This document shows, one piece after another, positions 60,270-64,000 of a stretch of DNA of 64,000 nucleotides (its first letter is position 1; every line of letters starts with the position of its first letter). The stretch is taken from assembly GCA_017311185.1 (NCBI GenBank), contig JAESUZ010005115.1:496001-560000 (forward strand), written 5' to 3'. A program made the position numbers and the translations under genes. The DNA comes from Proteles cristata cristata. Lineage: Eukaryota; Chordata; Mammalia; Carnivora; Hyaenidae. The notes beneath the pieces were generated by a model. It did not search any database. It saw nothing but the letters and a program-made list of their open reading frames with translations, and was not told where the DNA came from.

Positions 60270-60700
60270 AATTTATTCAGAGGTTCAGAGCTAGGCTCTA
60301 GGTTGAAATTGAAAGTCCAAGAGTTACTAGACTCTGGGAAAATTATTTAACTTTACTTCACTTCAACTTCCTCATCCATAAAAGAACAGTACCCAAGTTA
60401 TAGGGTTTAGGAGTAATGCATGCAAAACTTGTAGTATATCGTGGGGCTCCTGGGTGGCTCAGTCGGTTGGGCGTCCGACTTCGGCTCAGGTCATGATCTC
60501 ACAGCTAGTGAGTTCGAGCCCCGTGTCGGGCTCTGTGCTGACAGTCAGCTCAGAGCCTGGAGCCTGTTTCAGATTATGTATCTCCCTCTCTCTCTGACCT
60601 TCCCCTGTTTATGCTCTCTCTCTCAGAAATAAATAAAACATTAAAAAAATTAAAAAAAAACTTATAGTATATCGTAAGTGCTCAATATGAGCTAGTCTTA
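60270..60700 (+). mobile_element. MIR SINE relic split by a CAN SINE
   Basis: 'ctgggaaaattatttaactt', 'caacttcctcatccataaaa' before the insertion and 'cgtaagtgctcaatatgagc' after it form one MIR. Confidence 0.75.
60443..60656 (+). mobile_element. CAN SINE, intermediate age, in MIR
   Basis: Starts ggggctcctgggtggctcag. The duplication aaaacttgtagtatatcgt (60424-60442) versus aaaacttatagtatatcgt (60657-60675) has one mismatch in 19. Confidence 0.95.
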
Positions 60701-62043
60701 TTTTCAACAGAACTGGCAGTAGGAAAATCTGGGATCAAATCAAACTATAGAATCTCTACTGCAAGTAAAAGTCTTGATGGAGTGGCATAGAGAGATTTAA
60801 GGACTCACTTAACTCTACCTTCTTATTTTGCTCTTTGGGGAAGGGGAAGATAAAGAAAATATGGTCTCTCTTCTCAGTGATCTTATGGTAACATAGGAGA
60901 TACAGACACACAAATCTATGCATTATATATAGTATATATATATTATACAGCATATATAACATATACATATACATGTATATATATGTATATATATATGAGA
61001 AATAAAGGCCACGGAAGTTATGATTAGAATATTAACAAGAACTAGAAAGAAATTAATTGATTTAGGAACTGAAGACCACATCCTAGGATAGTCTATAGTG
61101 CCTTTCTGTACAAAACCCTTTAAAAACTTTTTAAAAAGCTACATTTGCCAGCAGAATAGATTATGTATCTGTATCCAGGGCTCCAGCAGACAAAAATCTT
61201 CATTTTTTTTCTCTAATCATTCATATCAACAATTCAAGTAAGTTAAATTCAATGAAGCAGAAATTCCACTGTGTCCAGGTGTCTGCTGCTTTGATATCTC
61301 CCTGCTCCCTACTGTGTCACAAAAGGTCACTGGGATAGAATGTGGTCGAGGCTTGTCTAGCTTCTTATTGGCCTTTAATTGTTCAGTAGAGATCACTAAA
61401 TTTCTGAATGGTTTGGACAAAAATTGCTGACAGACCCCAAACTCTCTTGATTGCATGTTTTAATGAAGACAGAAAAAGAAAGGCAATTTCAAGCAGACTA
61501 TAGACAAAGAAAAATTAATTTGGTTTTCTACTACCTGCAGTTCTTTGCCTGGTAGTAATTCACTCTTTGTTCTGCTAAAAAACACTCTGTATTGATTATG
61601 CTGACACTGACAGTAAAAATGTGTGGTGGTTGGTTTTCTTTAATTTTTTTTCTTCACATATCAGATGAGAAAGTGGGTTATGATTCATCCTGCACAATCT
61701 GAGTCAAAATTCATTTTTGTCTCTTTTCAATTAGATCTTCTGCATTCCACATTAAAAAGCAAGAGTAGTTTGCTCAGCAAATGAGGACACTGTGGTATGC
61801 CTTTGTGAGTTGCTTTCTCACACACAACTGGAAAACATTTTCTGTATCCTCTAATGATATTCCATTAGCAACAGAACACCATAAGAAGACACAATGTGCT
61901 AACTCAAAGAGAGACAAGCACTAACATTAAAAATTTAGAGAGGTTGATTATTATACACTAATCATAAATGGCATAAATCAAGCCAGATGCTGTACTGGGA
62001 AGCAACACTAAGAGCTCTTAAATTCCTGATCTATTGTGGTTTA
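60701..62043. other. Intronic sequence with a TA-rich tract
   Basis: TA-rich, partly palindromic text lies at 60921-60996 (acatatacatatacatgtat). Otherwise nothing recognised. Confidence 0.45.
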
Positions 62044-62084
62044 TGTTTATTATTCATTTTGTGAGAGGGAGAGAGAGAGACAGG

Positions 62085-62124
<40 letters not shown>

Positions 62125-62270
62125 AGAAATGTGCAGGGGAGGAGCAGAGAGAGAATTCCAAGCAGGTTCCACACAACCAGAGCAGAGCCTGATGTGGGAC
62201 TTGATCCTATAAACTGTGAAATCATGACCTGAGACAAAATCAAGAGTTGGACACTCAACCACACTCAACC
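62044..62270 (-). mobile_element. CAN SINE lacking its 5' head end
   Basis: (GA)n-expanded body with 'aatcatgacctgag' and 'agagttggacactcaacc'. The last 10 bases are tandemly doubled (62251-62270). The expected gagccacccaggtgcccc is missing, replaced by a TA repeat. Confidence 0.8.

Positions 62271-62273
<3 letters not shown>

Positions 62274-62305
<32 letters not shown>
62274..62305. repeat. (TA)16 microsatellite
   Basis: An uninterrupted TA run directly at the broken head of the preceding SINE. Confidence 0.95.
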
Positions 62306-62308
<3 letters not shown>

Positions 62309-62511
62309 GCAATAATTACCTTCTCTTTTACGTGAAATAAATGAAACTCAGAAAAGGTTAAAGAGGTTAAATACAATTGCTGAAAGTATACATAATTTAA
62401 TCCAGAAAACCTTATTTAAGAATTTGGTTCTATCTCTTAACTTGTCCTTGGATAACCTGGGTTCTTTTGCAAAATGATATCTTTAATATTAAAATTGCCA
62501 TAATAATGTTT

Positions 62512-62732
62512 AAAAATTTTTAATGTTTTTTAATATATTTCTGAGAGGGAGGGAGACAGTGTGGGCAGGGGAGGGTCAGAGAGAGAGGGAGATACAGAAT
62601 CTGAAGTAGTCTCCAGGCTCTGAGCTAGCTGTCAGCACAGAGCCTGACGCAGGGCTCGAACTCACGAACCGTGAGATCATGACCTGATCTGAAGTCAGAT
62701 GCTTAACCGACTGAGCCACCCAGGTGCCCCAG
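62512..62732 (-). mobile_element. CAN SINE, intermediate age
   Basis: Ends ctgagccacccaggtgcccc. The duplication attgccataataatgttt (62494-62511) versus actgccataagaatgttt (62734-62751) has two mismatches in 18. Confidence 0.95.
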
Positions 62733-62751
62733 TACTGCCATAAGAATGTTT

Positions 62752-63794
62752 TTAAATAATGCATACCAATATGTTCTAAAGCAGGTTACAAATGACAAAT
62801 GTCCACAGTGTCATACAGAGAAGATATAGAACTTATATTTGGATCTCCTGAACTCCAAGTCCAGCGCTTGTTTCTTGGTGCCATGTAACAAAAGATGAAT
62901 TCTGCATTTTTATGACAGTGCTGGATTATCTACATGGAAGACTATTGTCACATTAATGGTTACCAATATTAATTTCACTTATGTATGCCAAGTAACATTA
63001 GTGAACAACATTATTGACTCAGAAAAATCCTTAAACAGAAACAGTGATGCTAGGGTACTACCTCAGTACAGAATATTCCTTATATTCTATAATTCTATTT
63101 TATTTGTATTAACTGATAGTTAAAGCTACTTTAAATGCAGTGAACCTTTTCATAAACCTTAAGAAATGAGGAATAGCATTGGGCAGAGTATAAAATGGCC
63201 TAGGGAATAGAATCATTGAGCTTATCTTCCAATCCTTTGAGACTCTGAAGCAATTAATGTTGCAATTTGACATGGGACAGCTTATTTCCTATCCACCTAT
63301 GTTTTGATGTGTATAGAGGACATTGTATGAAACATATCTGAGGCAAAAACATAAGAGGCTGAAGGATCCCGATAAATTATGTAGTTTAATGTCCTAATGC
63401 AGAAGATAAGCTCCTGGAAAAAGGGGCTGAACCAAGTTGTCACAGCAAGTTAGCAGGATGGTGTCAGGACCAGAATCTGGCCTCAGAATACTTGATTCCT
63501 GGCTCTTTACACCACTATCCTGTCTCTCACGATAACATGATGCCTCTGGATGTAAAATACACTCATTTTGTTAAAGTCAACTCAATCGGTGACCTTGAGA
63601 AAATTGTTTTATCATGGTATTCCATTAATTTACCTTCTTGTTGAATTATATCCACATTTCTCAATATTTTGAGCATTAGAGGGCTCATGGACAAAAATTT
63701 TAAAATTTCAGTGTGGAGTTTAATGCATTTTAAGGGGGAAAAGCAGCAATTATTTCAACCAATAAAATCAAATTATGGATTTTTTATTAATAAG
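62752..63794. other. Intronic sequence with weak MIR scraps
   Basis: MIR-like pieces, reverse orientation, near 62850-62890 and 63420-63530 ('gtcacagcaagttagcagga'). No exon. Confidence 0.4.
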
Positions 63795-64000
63795 TTTTTT
63801 TTTTTTTTACTTTTTTAACATTTATTGATTTTTGAGTGTGAGCAGGGGAGGGGCAGATAGAGAGGGAGACACAGAATCTGAAACAGGCTCCAGCCTCTGA
63901 GCTGTCAGCACAGAGCCTGATGCAGGGCTTGAACCCACGAACCATGAGATCTTGACCTGAGCCGAAGGTGGATGCCCAAACAACTGAATCACTCAGGTGC
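63795..64000 (-). mobile_element. CAN SINE cut by the window end
   Basis: T-rich tail, GA-rich body, then 'acgaaccatgagatcttgac' and 'gaatcactcaggtgc' of the head. The last few head bases are beyond the window. Confidence 0.9.

Larger units (their letters stand above)
24912..64000 (-). other. LPP: LPP intron upstream of the LIM1 exon (5' part outside window)
   Basis: Sequence above 24911 precedes the LIM1 exon in transcript order. No proline-rich LPP exon or other coding exon was recognised in the 39 kb, so it is read as one long intron. It contains most of the transposon load of the window, including the nested L1 cluster and the U2 retropseudogene. Confidence 0.75.

Noticed and set aside
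1..64000. CRISPR arrays, operons, phage or toxin systems
   Set aside because: Composition, splice sites and SINE/LINE content are those of a mammalian intron. No regularly spaced repeats with unique spacers or bacterial-type gene clusters were seen.

Overview
The window is mammalian nuclear DNA from a cat-like (feliform) carnivore. The main evidence is about 26 tRNA-derived CAN SINEs with the feliform head (gcgcctgggtggct... on the sense strand), many with intact target-site duplications, together with a carnivore-type L1. Pan-mammalian MIR, L2, L3/CR1, MER5 and MaLR relics form the older background. The exact species cannot be read from this sequence alone.

Only one protein-coding segment is supported. 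It is a 170-bp exon on the minus strand at 24742-24911, with a consensus acceptor and donor, encoding the complete first LIM domain of LPP (zyxin-family focal-adhesion scaffold). The rest of the window is therefore intron of LPP on both sides: the downstream intron is 1-24741 and the upstream intron is 24912-64000, both truncated by the window. I found no other credible exon, no intact second gene, and no prokaryote-type system. The many short open frames are chance frames, several of them through SINEs, L1, L2 or CA repeats.

Layout, left to right. 1-22 kb: intron with MIR/L2 relics, a full-length MLT1-type LTR (11.1-11.5 kb), ten CAN SINEs and an AT-rich block with old L1 (16.6-19 kb). 21.6-32.8 kb: an 11-kb interval without any CAN SINE that contains the LIM exon and a (AC)24 tract, read as (UG)24 in the LPP transcript, 122 nt downstream of the donor. 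32.8-34.4 kb: two SINEs inserted at one target site (three copies of the duplication), then a 5'-end U2 snRNA retropseudogene, then another SINE. 36.1-36.2 kb: a local CpG cluster. 39.5-42.3 kb: a nest of an old 5'-inverted L1, a younger 5'-inverted carnivore L1 inside it, and a SINE in the younger L1's tail. 46.7-51.1 kb: two further old L1 blocks of opposite orientation. 52.6-64 kb: SINEs, a MaLR LTR, MIR and L2 relics.

The most notable non-genic signals are the truncated U2 copy with a perfect 12-bp duplication and no A-tail, the nested twin-primed L1 pair, the double-use SINE insertion site, two abutting perfect inverted repeats at 5327-5364, and the UG tract beside the LPP LIM1 exon. I did not find a new multi-gene biological system.
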